In this document: positions 35,678 to 44,306 of the stretch, in pieces | How positions within the stretch are numbered: position 1 is the first letter of the stretch | Layout: every line of letters begins with the position of its first letter | Source: Deltaproteobacteria bacterium | Lineage (GTDB): Bacteria > Desulfobacterota > Desulfarculia > Adiutricales > Adiutricaceae | Direction: 5' to 3' | DNA length: 49,136 nucleotides | Assembly: GCA_031263485.1 (NCBI GenBank) | Contig: JAISFS010000019.1 | Span: 1 to 49,136 of the forward strand | Translations under genes and position numbers: made by a program | The notes under the pieces: model-generated | What the model saw: the letters and a program-made list of their open reading frames with translations, nothing else | Database searches by the model: none | Told to the model about the DNA's origin: nothing

Positions 35678-36700
35678 TAAAAAATAGGGCTTGCCAGCAT
35701 GAAACTGTCATCAGACACGCGGGACCCGTAGACGGTGCTGGGGCGAGAATGAAAATGACGCATATTGTTGCGGATTGCATTTCTTGACCGTGAGTAGGAG
35801 ATAGCGATGAATATGCAGTGGATGCTTTTTAAAATTTAGCAATCAAGGTCCAATCTTTGAGGCGGAACAGCCGACCTGGCTTTCTGGCGGAATTTGTCTT
35901 TTATGTCCAAATGTTTACCATCTTAACTCCTTGTTACCATTTTCCCTAAGATAATACAACTGAAGAGCCGGTGCAACATCAACGCCGAGCTCTGCCAAAG
36001 TGCCCAAGGAGACAGGGGGCGAAGGTTGTCAAATCCTTCTGGAACCGTTCTTCGGCAGAGAAACCGGGTTTCGCCTTTCGGAGGCGTTAATGTTTACCCG
36101 GAACTTATGGCTTGACTGCTCAGATAGGTGCCATCTGACCGACATCGACTTCCCTTCACGATTTCTTTCCGATTGCTTGATTCGAGTCCATAGGTGGTCT
36201 GTCGAACTCGATTTGATGTCTAGAACCAGCGATAAACACGAACTGAAAGATTATTGGCATCCATTCAAAGGTGGTCAGATGATTTTGTGGAGTAGCACCC
36301 ATGTACAATGTCGCGAACATTTTTTTGTTTATCACCTAAACAGGAATCAGAACTGATAGCGATATCTAATTTAATTATTATATTTTATGTTATTTTATTA
36401 TTTCTGTCATAATTGTTATTATTGTTGTTATTATTTCATTTAATCGGACATGTGATGTTTTTTGGCATACAATATCTTCTTGTTGTCCCTATTTGAATCC
36501 TGTCCGCTCAGAGTTTTTATAATATCAGGCGTGAAGTTACATTCGCAGTCAGTTTGCATTCGGATCTTCAAATGTTTGCTTATTTTGAAAGAATTGGTTA
36601 AACTGTAATAGATGATTGTTGTAACGATGCTCGCTGTACCAGGCCTGTTCCGGGGCCGGTTTGATCCGGCCCCTCCCGCCCCGCGCGGCACCGCCAGCCT
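35678..36700. other. AT-rich intergenic region without a supported gene
   Basis: Composition drops sharply here. 36360-36440 is a low-complexity run of TTATT words, in strong contrast with the over 65 percent GC neighbours. The longest frame (GTG at 36000, 118 codons) has no ribosome binding site and no recognisable fold. The region looks like imported or decaying DNA between the HEPN/MNT pair and the housekeeping operon that begins at 36725. Confidence 0.5.
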
Positions 36701-36724
36701 GCGGCGCGGCCGGAGGAGGTGACT

Positions 36725-37558
36725 ATGCTCAGGAGGCTTTTCCTCGCGCCCGGCTACTACCTGTACCGGAGATTCACCAAAAAGCGCAAGAAGTTCCGCT
36801 TCGTGTCCAAAACCCGCGAGAGGGGTCCTGTCCTGCGTCTGTCATTAATGTTCTGGATCTGCGCCTCTCTGGTTGCGGCAGTCTGCTACGGCGCCATGTC
36901 CGGCGGCGGCGAGGCCCGCACCCCGGCGCTTCCGGAAGCCGCCGTGGCGCCCTTCCCGTCGGCTTTGGCGACCGCCGCCGAGGCTTCCCCGGCTGCCGAA
37001 CCTGCCCCTCCGGAACCGCCTCGTCTTCCCACCATGGCCGAAAGCGCCCAGATGAGCGCGCCGGAGTCTGCGCCCGCCCCCGCTCCTTCCGACGGCGGCA
37101 TGCCGCCTTCCGCCGGGGCCCAGCCTGGTTCCGCACCGCAGGCCGGGGCGGCCGCCGGGGTCCTGGCGGCGACGGGCGAGACGGTCGCCCCTGCCCCCTC
37201 CGACGGCCCGGGCCGCCTTGACGGTCCGGTTCCCGCCTCCCCGGCAACCATAACGATGCCGCGCGAACTCATCGCGCCCGAGGACGCCCGCGCCGCGACC
37301 GGCAGGCTCCCCGAGGCTTGGCTGGTGATTGTGGAGTCGATACCCAAGTCCAAGCGCGAGGAGGCCGAGCAAGCCCAGGCCCGTCAGAAGCGGAAGGGGG
37401 TCGAACTCTCAATCATGGACACCGACGCCTATCCCAGGCTCAAGAGCGGGCTGTGGGCCCTGGCCCTGGGCCCCTACGACAGCAAGAAGGAGGCCGAGAC
37501 GGCCGCCGCCGGCATCAAGCCGAAGGTCAAGGACCTGATGGTGCGGAGAGGCCTGTGA
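36725..37558 (+). CDS. Single-pass membrane protein with SPOR-like C-terminal domain
   Basis: The 277-residue protein starts with a strongly basic cytoplasmic segment (RRFTKKRKKFRF). One transmembrane helix at about 38-58 (LRLSLMFWICASLVAAVCYGAM) and a long Ala/Pro-rich periplasmic linker follow. The last 80 residues resemble a SPOR fold: AWLVIVESIP at its start, then GVELSIMDTDAYPRLKSGLWALALGPYDSKKEAETAAAGIK. SPOR domains bind denuded peptidoglycan at division sites; that role here is inferred. AGGAGG lies just before ATG 36725. The stop overlaps the GTG start of the CDF transporter (GTGA), so this opens a four-gene overlapping operon with tsaD and rsmA. Confidence 0.8.
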   Translation: MLRRLFLAPGYYLYRRFTKKRKKFRFVSKTRERGPVLRLSLMFWICASLVAAVCYGAMSGGGEARTPALPEAAVAPFPSALATAAEASPAAEPAPPEPPRLPTMAESAQMSAPESAPAPAPSDGGMPPSAGAQPGSAPQAGAAAGVLAATGETVAPAPSDGPGRLDGPVPASPATITMPRELIAPEDARAATGRLPEAWLVIVESIPKSKREEAEQAQARQKRKGVELSIMDTDAYPRLKSGLWALALGPYDSKKEAETAAAGIKPKVKDLMVRRGL

Positions 37559-38994
37559 CTCGGGGGACGTCGCCAGAAGACGGGCGTCCTCCCGTCCCTT
37601 CGGATGACGGTGGCGATCCGGTTTCGCCGGAGGGAGGGCTTCCTTCCGTGCCGTCGGCATTTGACGGCGCTCAATTTCCGCCGGAAGGCGGGGGCGATCC
37701 CGTTGCCGTCGCGACCCCCACGGTATGCGACGTCGCGCGGGACGACGACGCGGCGCTTATCAGGTGCAACGACGAGACCCTCCTGGAGGGCCAGGCGGCC
37801 CCGGCGGGACGTGCGCCTGTCACCGCAGGCGGCATCCCTCCGGTCGGCCTTCCCCCGGCAGGGCCGGGCGCCGGGGCGGCCGGCGCCGCGGACGACACGC
37901 GGGCCAAGAGCCGCTGCGCGCTCCTCTCCGTCGTTTCCAACTCGACACTGATAGCCATGAAGCTGACCGCAGGGATCGCTACCGGGTCCATCGCCGTCAT
38001 CTCCGAGGCGGTGCATTCGTTCCTGGACCTGCTCGCCGCCTTCATGACCTTCGCCGCGGTGAGGATCTCCGGCACCCCCCCGGACCACGACCATCCCTTC
38101 GGACACGGCAAGGCAGAGAACCTGGCGGCCCTTTTCGAGGCGATCCTCATCATCGGCGGCGGGCTCTACATCGTTCGCGAGGCGGTCATGGGGCTCTCCG
38201 GCGGCCGGGGGCTCCCTTCGGCGGGGCCCGGCGTGGCGGTGATGTTCCTGTCGTCCCTGGTGAACCTCCTCGTCTCGCGGCATCTTTTCAAGACCGGGCG
38301 CAAGTACGCCTCCCCGGCCCTGGTGACGGACGCCTGGCATCTCATGACGGACGTCTACACTTCGCTGGGCATCTTCGGGGCGCTCCTGGCGATCCACGTC
38401 GCCCGCCGGATCGATCCCGCGCTGGATCTGGGATTCCTTGACCCGGTGGCTGCCATGTGCGTGTCCTTCTTCATCATCAAGACCGGCTGGACGCTGGCCC
38501 GGGACGCCATGGCGAACCTGGCGGACCACTCCCTCCCTGACACGGATCTGAAGTTCATCATCGACAGCATCCGGGGCGGCGGGCCTGGCATCAGGGGCTA
38601 CCGGCGCCTGCGCACGCGACGTTCCGGCCCGTTTCAGATAGTGGTGGTCGATCTCCTGGTGGACGGGAGGATGTCCGTCTCGGACGCCCACGCCAGGGGC
38701 GTGGAGGTGGCCAGGGCCCTCTCCCGCCGCTTCCCGCGGGCGGACGTGACGTTCCACCTCGAGCCGCTGGACGAGCACGAGACGGGGCTTGGGCTTGAGG
38801 ACCCACAGGAGGTCCGGGACGGCGAGAAGTGGGGCGATGCCCCTCTTGTCGCACGGGCCTCAGGCCCGGACGCCACCTATGAGACCGCCGGTATGAGCGC
38901 TCCGGCCGCCGGTCCGATCGCCGATGCCGGGGTTGACGCGGAGGGCGCGGTCGCCAAGGCAGGCGCCCCGTCCGGGAAAGGCCCGGGCCGATGA
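37555..38994 (+). CDS. Cation diffusion facilitator (CDF) metal efflux transporter
   Basis: The 479-residue protein has a typical CDF core at about 115-430: SEAVHSFLDLLAAF with HxxxD (His154, Asp158), DHDHPFGHGKAENLAALFEA, a second DAWHLMTDVYTS HxxxD site, and six predicted membrane helices, followed by a cytoplasmic FQIVVVDLLVDGRMSV domain. CDF proteins export divalent metals (Zn, Fe, Mn, Cd) by proton antiport; substrate cannot be read reliably. The GTG at 37555 overlaps the previous stop and follows GGAGAGG. It leaves about 115 low-complexity residues before the core. A further tail of about 60 residues is Ala/Gly-rich. The TGA overlaps the tsaD ATG. Confidence 0.9.
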   Translation: MTRGTSPEDGRPPVPSDDGGDPVSPEGGLPSVPSAFDGAQFPPEGGGDPVAVATPTVCDVARDDDAALIRCNDETLLEGQAAPAGRAPVTAGGIPPVGLPPAGPGAGAAGAADDTRAKSRCALLSVVSNSTLIAMKLTAGIATGSIAVISEAVHSFLDLLAAFMTFAAVRISGTPPDHDHPFGHGKAENLAALFEAILIIGGGLYIVREAVMGLSGGRGLPSAGPGVAVMFLSSLVNLLVSRHLFKTGRKYASPALVTDAWHLMTDVYTSLGIFGALLAIHVARRIDPALDLGFLDPVAAMCVSFFIIKTGWTLARDAMANLADHSLPDTDLKFIIDSIRGGGPGIRGYRRLRTRRSGPFQIVVVDLLVDGRMSVSDAHARGVEVARALSRRFPRADVTFHLEPLDEHETGLGLEDPQEVRDGEKWGDAPLVARASGPDATYETAGMSAPAAGPIADAGVDAEGAVAKAGAPSGKGPGR

Positions 38995-40049
38995 AAGTCC
39001 TGGCGCTGGAGAGCTCCTGCGACGAGACTGCGGCGGCAGTGACGGACGGCCCCAACGTTCTCGCCGAGGCGGTCAGGAGCCAGGTGGACCTCCACCGGCT
39101 CTACGGGGGCGTCGTGCCGGAGATAGCCAGCCGGGCGCACCTGGAGGCGGTGGACGCTCTCGCCCGCGAGGTCCTGGAAAGCTCCGGCACGGCCCTATCC
39201 GATCTGGACGGCATAGCCGTGACCCAGGGACCCGGGCTGGTGGGCGCCCTCCTCGTGGCCATGAGCTTCGCGAAGGGCCTCTCGCTCGCGTCGGGGCTCC
39301 CTGCTACGGGCGTGAACCACGTGAAGGCCCATGCCCTAGCGCCGTTCCTTCGGGACGCATCCGGCGCCCCCGGCGGTTCGGGGGAGGCCGGTCCCCCCGT
39401 CCCCGAGTTCCCGCTGGTGGCCCTCGTAGCCTCCGGCGGCCACACGAGCCTGTTCCTGATGGAGGATTTCCTGAGCTTCCGCACCCTGGGCAGGACCTTG
39501 GACGACGCCGCCGGGGAGGCTTTCGACAAGTCCGCGAAGCTCATGGGCCTGGGCTACCCCGGAGGCGCCGTGATCGAGAGGATGGCGGAACGGGGAAACC
39601 ACGAGGCCTACAGGATCAGCCGCCCCATGCTCAAGGACGGGCTGGACTTCTCGTTCAGCGGGCTCAAGACCCGCGTGGCCGATCTGTACCGCGAGCACGG
39701 TCTTGACCGTGTCCCGGACGAGGCATCGGAGCTGTGCGATCTCGCGGCCTCCTTCCAGGCGGCGGCGGTGGAGGTCATGACGCGCAAGCTCGCGGTCGCC
39801 GTGTCTTCCGCCCGCGCGAAAGGCGCGGTGCTCGCGGGCGGGGTCGCCGCGAACGGCGCCTTGAGACGCGCGGCCGCTCTGGCCTGCGCTGGACTGGGGG
39901 TGCCCCTTCACGTGCCCCGGGCTTCCTGGTGCGCCGACAACGCCGCCATGATAGGCTTTCTCGGCTCGCTCCAGCTGGAGCGCGGCCTGAACGTCCTTGG
40001 ACCCTCCTCGGAAGCCAAGACCCGCTGGAGCGCCGAATGCCCTCCCTGA
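38991..40049 (+). CDS. tsaD: tRNA N6-threonylcarbamoyladenosine transferase subunit
   Basis: The 352-residue TsaD/Gcp/Kae1 family protein transfers the threonylcarbamoyl group to A37 of ANN-decoding tRNAs with TsaB, TsaE and TsaC partners. It shows the ESSCDET start, PEIASRAH, the metal ligands His110 and His114 in VNHVKAHALAP, SGGHTSLFL, TLDDAAGEAFDKSAKLMGLGYPGG, FSFSGLKT and a late DNAAMIG with the third metal ligand. A short Gly/Pro insertion (ASGAPGGSGEAGPP) follows the His motif. The ATG overlaps the transporter stop (ATGA) and the gene overlaps rsmA by 13 bases. Several bacteria place tsaD near rsmA. Confidence 0.97.
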   Translation: MKVLALESSCDETAAAVTDGPNVLAEAVRSQVDLHRLYGGVVPEIASRAHLEAVDALAREVLESSGTALSDLDGIAVTQGPGLVGALLVAMSFAKGLSLASGLPATGVNHVKAHALAPFLRDASGAPGGSGEAGPPVPEFPLVALVASGGHTSLFLMEDFLSFRTLGRTLDDAAGEAFDKSAKLMGLGYPGGAVIERMAERGNHEAYRISRPMLKDGLDFSFSGLKTRVADLYREHGLDRVPDEASELCDLAASFQAAAVEVMTRKLAVAVSSARAKGAVLAGGVAANGALRRAAALACAGLGVPLHVPRASWCADNAAMIGFLGSLQLERGLNVLGPSSEAKTRWSAECPP

Positions 40050-41170
40050 AAGGCCCCAAGGGCCAGCTCCGCTGCCTGGGCCTGGCCGCATCGAGGGGCC
40101 GGAGCCAGAACTTCCTGAAGGACTCGGGGGCCGCGGCCAGGATGGCCGCCATCGTGCTCTCGGAAGCCCGCGCCTTTGTCTCGCGGGCCTCCGCCGCCTC
40201 AGCGCTCGGGGACGCATCCGATTCTGCGCCGTCTGTAGCCGCGGCCATGCCGCCTGAGGCCGCAACGCCCGTTCCGTCTTGGGTTGCCGCGTCCGAGACG
40301 TCCGTAGACGCGTCAGTGCCGCCTGGAGCCGCCGCGTCCAGACCGTCCGTAGCCGCGTCCGTTCCGCCCGGGGTCGCCGAGCCTTTTCCGCCTGAGACAT
40401 CGAGACAAGTCTGCGCGTCCGCCGTAACCGAACCGGGTGCGCCCTTCGATATCGTGGAAGGCCCGGAGGTTCCGGAGGCTCTGGAGGTCCTGGAGGTCGG
40501 ACCGGGGCTGGGGGCCCTCACGAGGCCGCTTCTGAATCTGGGGCTCCGCGTACGCGCGGTCGAGCTGGACCGGGGGCTTCACGCCGAACTGGTGAAGTGG
40601 CCGGAGGCGTCCTCCGGCCTCCTTAACGCCGTGCAGGCGGACATCCTGGAAGTGGACGCCGCCCGCGCCTTCCCGGCGGGCATAGCGTGCGTCTGCGGGA
40701 ACCTCCCCTACGGGATTTCGACGCCGTTTCTCTTCTGGTTCCTGGAGGCCTTCGGAGGGAGGGTGCCTGGGGTATTCATGCTCCAGAAGGAGGTGGCCGA
40801 GAGGCTTGCCGCCAAGCCCGGCGGCAGGGAGTACGGGAGGCTCTCGGTGGCTCTTGGGTCATGGTTCGATGCCTCCGAGGCCTTCGCGCTGGGTCCGGGC
40901 TCCTTCCACCCGCGTCCCAAGGTGGACAGCGCAGTGGCGGTGCTGAGGCCCAAAGGCGAGGTTCCCCCGGTCACTCCCGCCGTCTTGGCCCGGATCACCA
41001 AGCTCTGTTTCCACTCGCGGCGCAAGACGCTCGCGAACAACCTGACCGCCGCCTGCGGAAGGGAAAAGGCGCTGGCGACGCTTGACGCCCTGGGAATGGA
41101 CGGGGGGAGGCGACCGGAAGAATTTCCTCCGGAGGACTACCAGCGGCTGGCCCTTGCCCTTAAGTTCTGA
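40037..41170 (+). CDS. rsmA: 16S rRNA dimethyladenosine transferase with a long internal insert
   Basis: RsmA/KsgA dimethylates two adjacent adenines near the 3 prime end of 16S rRNA, a late step in small-subunit assembly. The 377-residue protein shows RGRSQNFLKD (substrate/SAM lip), then motif I VLEVGPGLGALT at 151-162, AVELDRGLH, the catalytic NLPYGIST and FHPRPKVDSAVAVL. The usual length is near 270. The excess is a low-complexity Ala/Ser/Pro block of about 95 residues (50-145) inserted between the N-terminal motif and motif I. The insert contains a 15-residue repeat (SVDASVPPG / SVAASVPPG). The start overlaps tsaD and the frame is intact, so the insert is tolerated or removed from the fold as a loop. 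Confidence 0.93.
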   Translation: MPSLKGPKGQLRCLGLAASRGRSQNFLKDSGAAARMAAIVLSEARAFVSRASAASALGDASDSAPSVAAAMPPEAATPVPSWVAASETSVDASVPPGAAASRPSVAASVPPGVAEPFPPETSRQVCASAVTEPGAPFDIVEGPEVPEALEVLEVGPGLGALTRPLLNLGLRVRAVELDRGLHAELVKWPEASSGLLNAVQADILEVDAARAFPAGIACVCGNLPYGISTPFLFWFLEAFGGRVPGVFMLQKEVAERLAAKPGGREYGRLSVALGSWFDASEAFALGPGSFHPRPKVDSAVAVLRPKGEVPPVTPAVLARITKLCFHSRRKTLANNLTAACGREKALATLDALGMDGGRRPEEFPPEDYQRLALALKF

Positions 41171-41237
41171 GACGCGGGCGGTAAATTTCGAGGCGTCGTG
41201 GGGGCAGCGGGGTCCGGCAGAAGCCGGGGCCGGTGTA

Positions 41238-41268
41238 GCGGGGCGGGGGAATTTCGGAGTCGCCCCGC
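41238..41268 (+). terminator. GC hairpin downstream of rsmA
   Basis: GCGGGGCG at 41238-41245 pairs perfectly with CGCCCCGC at 41261-41268. It lies 68 bases past the rsmA stop but lacks a T tract, so termination is only a possibility. Confidence 0.3.
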
Positions 41269-42399
41269 CGTGCAATTCCATGGTCTCCTGATTCCTCATA
41301 CCCCCGCCGACTCACGCCGAATGTCGTTGATAGCTATCTAGCAGCTGGCGAACTCGGTTCACTTCCACCCATTCGGTTATCGGTCGCAGCCGGGCGCGGA
41401 AAAGGCAGACGCTGGCAGGGCAGACGCGGGCAGGGCAGACTTTCGGGAATGACAGTCTCATTACGGGGCCGCCGTCCTTCCCTATTTCGCTGCCGATGGG
41501 AATGCCCTCGGAGGGTTCCTGCGGCGGGACGATAATCCCGTTGCTTAACAGGTTGCCGTTTCAGCGCTTTTCGGCAGGGGCCTTTTCGGGGGCCGGAGAA
41601 ATCTGCCGTCTGCCGTCTGCTGTCTGCCGTTTGCCGTCTGCCGTAGCCTGAGCACTCCGAAATTTCCGCTCTTACGCACCGGTTTCGGCACTTTTTAGCA
41701 TTTTTTAGGGGACCAGCCATCTCTGCAAGCATCGCGACAATTCTCTCTGAATTTTTTGCCATGCTGAAAATCCCTCCGGAGGTCGCATCAAATATGTTGC
41801 GGACCCGCGGACTGGTACGGCATTGATCTTTCGGCCGCATACTGTTAAAATCATTGAAATGTCGGACGCTTAAGATAGTTGGGAGCCTGCGAAAGCTTGA
41901 AAGTTGACTAATGCGAAAGCTTGACGGCTACTGAGGTGCGAAGCGATAGCTCGCTTCATGGACTTTCGACTCAAGCCCTCCGGCATGCTCATTCCCGACG
42001 ACGCTCCGGGATGTCACAGGTCGCCGGGTACGAGGCTTCTCCCTTGCTTCGGATTTGAGGAATTCGCGCTTAAGGTGTATACAGTTTGATTATATCAGAA
42101 CTGCACGGGGCTGTGAGCATATGAGTCGTCATGAGCGGGAGAGCGGATCCCGGAATTATCAACATTTTCGAGACGTCAACGCCAGCTTCGGAGCGATGGA
42201 CACGTCTTCTCCCGTGGAGCAGACAACTCCGCCGGGGAGGTTGAGGCCGAGTCAAACCTCCCTTCGCGTCGCATAGAGTCCGGAAACATCGTTCTGGTCT
42301 CGGATTTCCTGCGGCGCGTACCGTCGGCGGCCCCGATGTCCTGCCGCGCCGGGATGTCGTCCATGATCACGGGAAGCCTGCCTTACGCGGCGGCAGTTT
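41269..42399. other. Intergenic region between rsmA and the EamA transporter
   Basis: No supported gene was found. 41603-41644 is a 7-bp microsatellite: six units of (C/T)TGC(C/T)GT. Around 41400-41440 a GGGCAGAC word recurs. TGCGAAAGCTTGA-like words are duplicated near 41887 and 41912, and GAAGCGA/TCGCTTC forms a small hairpin near 41940. A CTGCC/GGCAG stem at 42378-42396 precedes the transporter SD. Confidence 0.5.
41603..41644. repeat. 7-bp tandem repeat, six units
   Basis: CTGCCGT is repeated head to tail at 41603, 41610, 41617 (CTGCTGT), 41624, 41631 (TTGCCGT) and 41638. A period of seven could shift frames, but no gene appears to cross it. Confidence 0.9.
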
Positions 42400-42409
42400 A
42401 GGAGATTCG

Positions 42410-43363
42410 GTGAAGCCTCGAACGAAATCGGTCCTTATCCTGCTGGCGGTCGGCCTGGTCTGGGGGGCGGAGTATCCGACCATCCGCTGGGCAGTGGGTA
42501 CCATGGATTCGATCGCTTTTACAGCCGTCAAGTTTCTCCTGAGCGCCGCCGCCCTGTTGCCCCTGGCCCTCCGGCAGGCTGGCCCGCTCCCTCAGAATTT
42601 CCGGGGCAAGGCGCCAGGCAGGTTCTTCTGGTGCTGGGCTGGGCTGGTGACGGGTGTCGTCCTGGCCCTGGAGACGGTCTTCCTCTACGAGGGCATGGTC
42701 TCGACCAACGCCGGCAAGGCGGCTTTCATCGCCAACATGGAGGTCATCGTTGTCCTCCTGATCGCCATATCCATAGGCAGGGTGCCGGGGCATCCCATCT
42801 GGCTGGGGCTGGCCTTGGGAGTTGCCGGGATGTGGCTTCTATCTGACCCGGAGAACGGCGGGGCCGGGTGGTTCAATTTCGGTGACGCGCTCGTGCTCGC
42901 CAGTGCCGTTTTCGGTGGCTTGCACGTTGTGCTGACCGGCCGCTATGCAAACCGAGTGGCTCTGTACCGTTTCGTGACGGTCCAGCTCGCCGTCACCGGG
43001 TTCATCTGCTTGACGGTGACCGTGGCCAGGGGTACGTTGCCGGACGCCGCCGCCTTCTGGCTCACGCTACCTTGCGCCATGTTCGGGATATTTTCGCTCT
43101 CTGGCGCCGTGGTAGCCCAGACTGCCGCACAGAGGCACATGCGTGCCGTCGAGGTGGCCCTGCTGCTTCTGCTTGAGGCGGTCTTCGCGGCGATAATAGG
43201 CGCGATTTTCCTGAACGAGGGCATGACCTTCGTCATGTGTCTGGGAGCGGCCATGATGATGGCTGGCGCTGCGGTCGCCCAGATTCACGAGGGGCGCAAG
43301 GGCGAGCGGAACGCGGTTCCTCCGCATGCGATGGGAGAGGCGGAGGCTGCGGGGACGCCGTAG
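42410..43363 (+). CDS. DMT-superfamily transporter with two EamA domains
   Basis: The 317-residue inner-membrane protein has about ten hydrophobic helices in two EamA halves. The first opens LILLAVGLVWGAEYPTIRWAV and contains FTAVKFLLSAAALLPLAL and EGMVSTNAGKAAFIANMEVIVV. The second includes DALVLASAVFGGLHVVLTGRY and ALLLLLEAVFAAIIGAIFLNEGMT, the usual end-of-domain signature. Such carriers export amino acids, nucleosides or other metabolites; the substrate cannot be told. The start is GTG 42410, supported by AGGAG at 42400-42404. It stands alone, with no partner gene or regulator adjacent. Confidence 0.92.
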   Translation: MKPRTKSVLILLAVGLVWGAEYPTIRWAVGTMDSIAFTAVKFLLSAAALLPLALRQAGPLPQNFRGKAPGRFFWCWAGLVTGVVLALETVFLYEGMVSTNAGKAAFIANMEVIVVLLIAISIGRVPGHPIWLGLALGVAGMWLLSDPENGGAGWFNFGDALVLASAVFGGLHVVLTGRYANRVALYRFVTVQLAVTGFICLTVTVARGTLPDAAAFWLTLPCAMFGIFSLSGAVVAQTAAQRHMRAVEVALLLLLEAVFAAIIGAIFLNEGMTFVMCLGAAMMMAGAAVAQIHEGRKGERNAVPPHAMGEAEAAGTP

Positions 43364-44293
43364 TTCGCAAAAGAACGGTTTATCGCGGAGGAATCGAGGA
43401 TTGCAAAGGTGCCTGAGCTCGCAAAGAGACCGGAGCTTGCAAAGAGACCGGAGATGGCTTGCGTTGCGAGGATGTCGCATCGCCGACCCTGACGTGACTG
43501 TTCACCCATGTTGCCGCCGATGGGATATCCGGAACATGAATTGTTCCGCCATCGGATAAACAACCGATGAATGTGAGATTCTTCCCCCTTGTTTCCCCTG
43601 TTGGATTTGAAGGGCAGGCGTGGGGATCCGGTAGCCTCACTCGCCGTGAAATGTAGGGACACGGCCAAGAGTGGGTTGAGCTCTGGGAGACGAAAACGTG
43701 AGATCGTTTCGGATAGACCGTTGCCTTTCTGGCAGTTCGATACTGAATGTCCCCAGATGTTTCCGAATGTGAGATCCTGTACAAATTTAGACATGCCGTA
43801 AAATGGACACCTGATTTCTCTCAGGAAAATTTGGGACGCGGAGATGAAGGCATCGGAAATGGTTCGGCTAGACGTCAACGAGGCACTGAATTCGCAGAAT
43901 TGATGGAACCCTAAATTCAGCGCGTTGAATCTCATCTTTCGCGAGAGTTAAGGGCCAATGCCATGGAATCAGGCCGTTCCGTTGCGCAATCGGGTGAGGA
44001 GCGGGGGCAACATCATCCGAATTTTGTCCTCTGGGACATCGCGGTTCGCGACGGGTTGACCGCCAGGGAAATCGAGGACAAAAGCAGGGCGACTGAGGGA
44101 GCGGAGGGGTGCCCCTGACTTGGAGCCGTTGGCTCAGGAGGACCTTTCTCGAAACTTCGGTAAGGGAAGAGGTCCAGGGCCAGCTGATTTGGCTGGGTGC
44201 TTGTCAGGAATGCTTCGTGAGGGTATGATGGGTCAAGTTAAACAAAAAACATTTTTTTTGCCTGCACTTCTGGCCGGGTCCAGTCGTCGCGAA
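43364..44293. other. Intergenic region between EamA transporter and Fic gene
   Basis: Repeats of GCAAAGAGACCGGAGC(T/C) type start directly after the transporter; two 18-base copies are at 43417-43434 and 43435-43452. The 216-codon minus-strand frame over 43285-43935 runs into the transporter and has no motif, so it is not called. A 51-codon frame at 43963 is listed as uncertain. The rest shows no structure I can support. Confidence 0.5.
43963..44118 (+). CDS. Uncertain 51-residue ORF upstream of the Fic gene
   Basis: The ATG at 43963 opens a frame ending in TGA at 44116. The translation contains FVLWDIAVRDGLTAREIEDKS, which could form a helix-turn-helix-like segment or be the remnant of a mobile-element protein. 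An AAGGG lies about eight bases before the ATG. It is too short and unlike anything I recognise to be sure that it is a gene. Small antitoxins precede some fic genes, but nothing here proves that role. Confidence 0.25.
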   Translation: MESGRSVAQSGEERGQHHPNFVLWDIAVRDGLTAREIEDKSRATEGAEGCP

Positions 44294-44306
44294 AAGGAGG
44301 GAATCA

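Noticed and set aside
36175..36195. T-loop-like word GATTCGAGTCCA suggesting a tRNA
   Set aside because: No matching acceptor, D-arm or anticodon stem can be formed around it.
36000..36356. 118-codon GTG-started frame in AT-rich spacer
   Set aside because: It has no SD, no recognisable motif, and a composition like the surrounding non-coding DNA.
43285..43935. 216-codon minus-strand frame after the EamA gene
   Set aside because: It overlaps the transporter end, has repeat-derived sequence and no SD.
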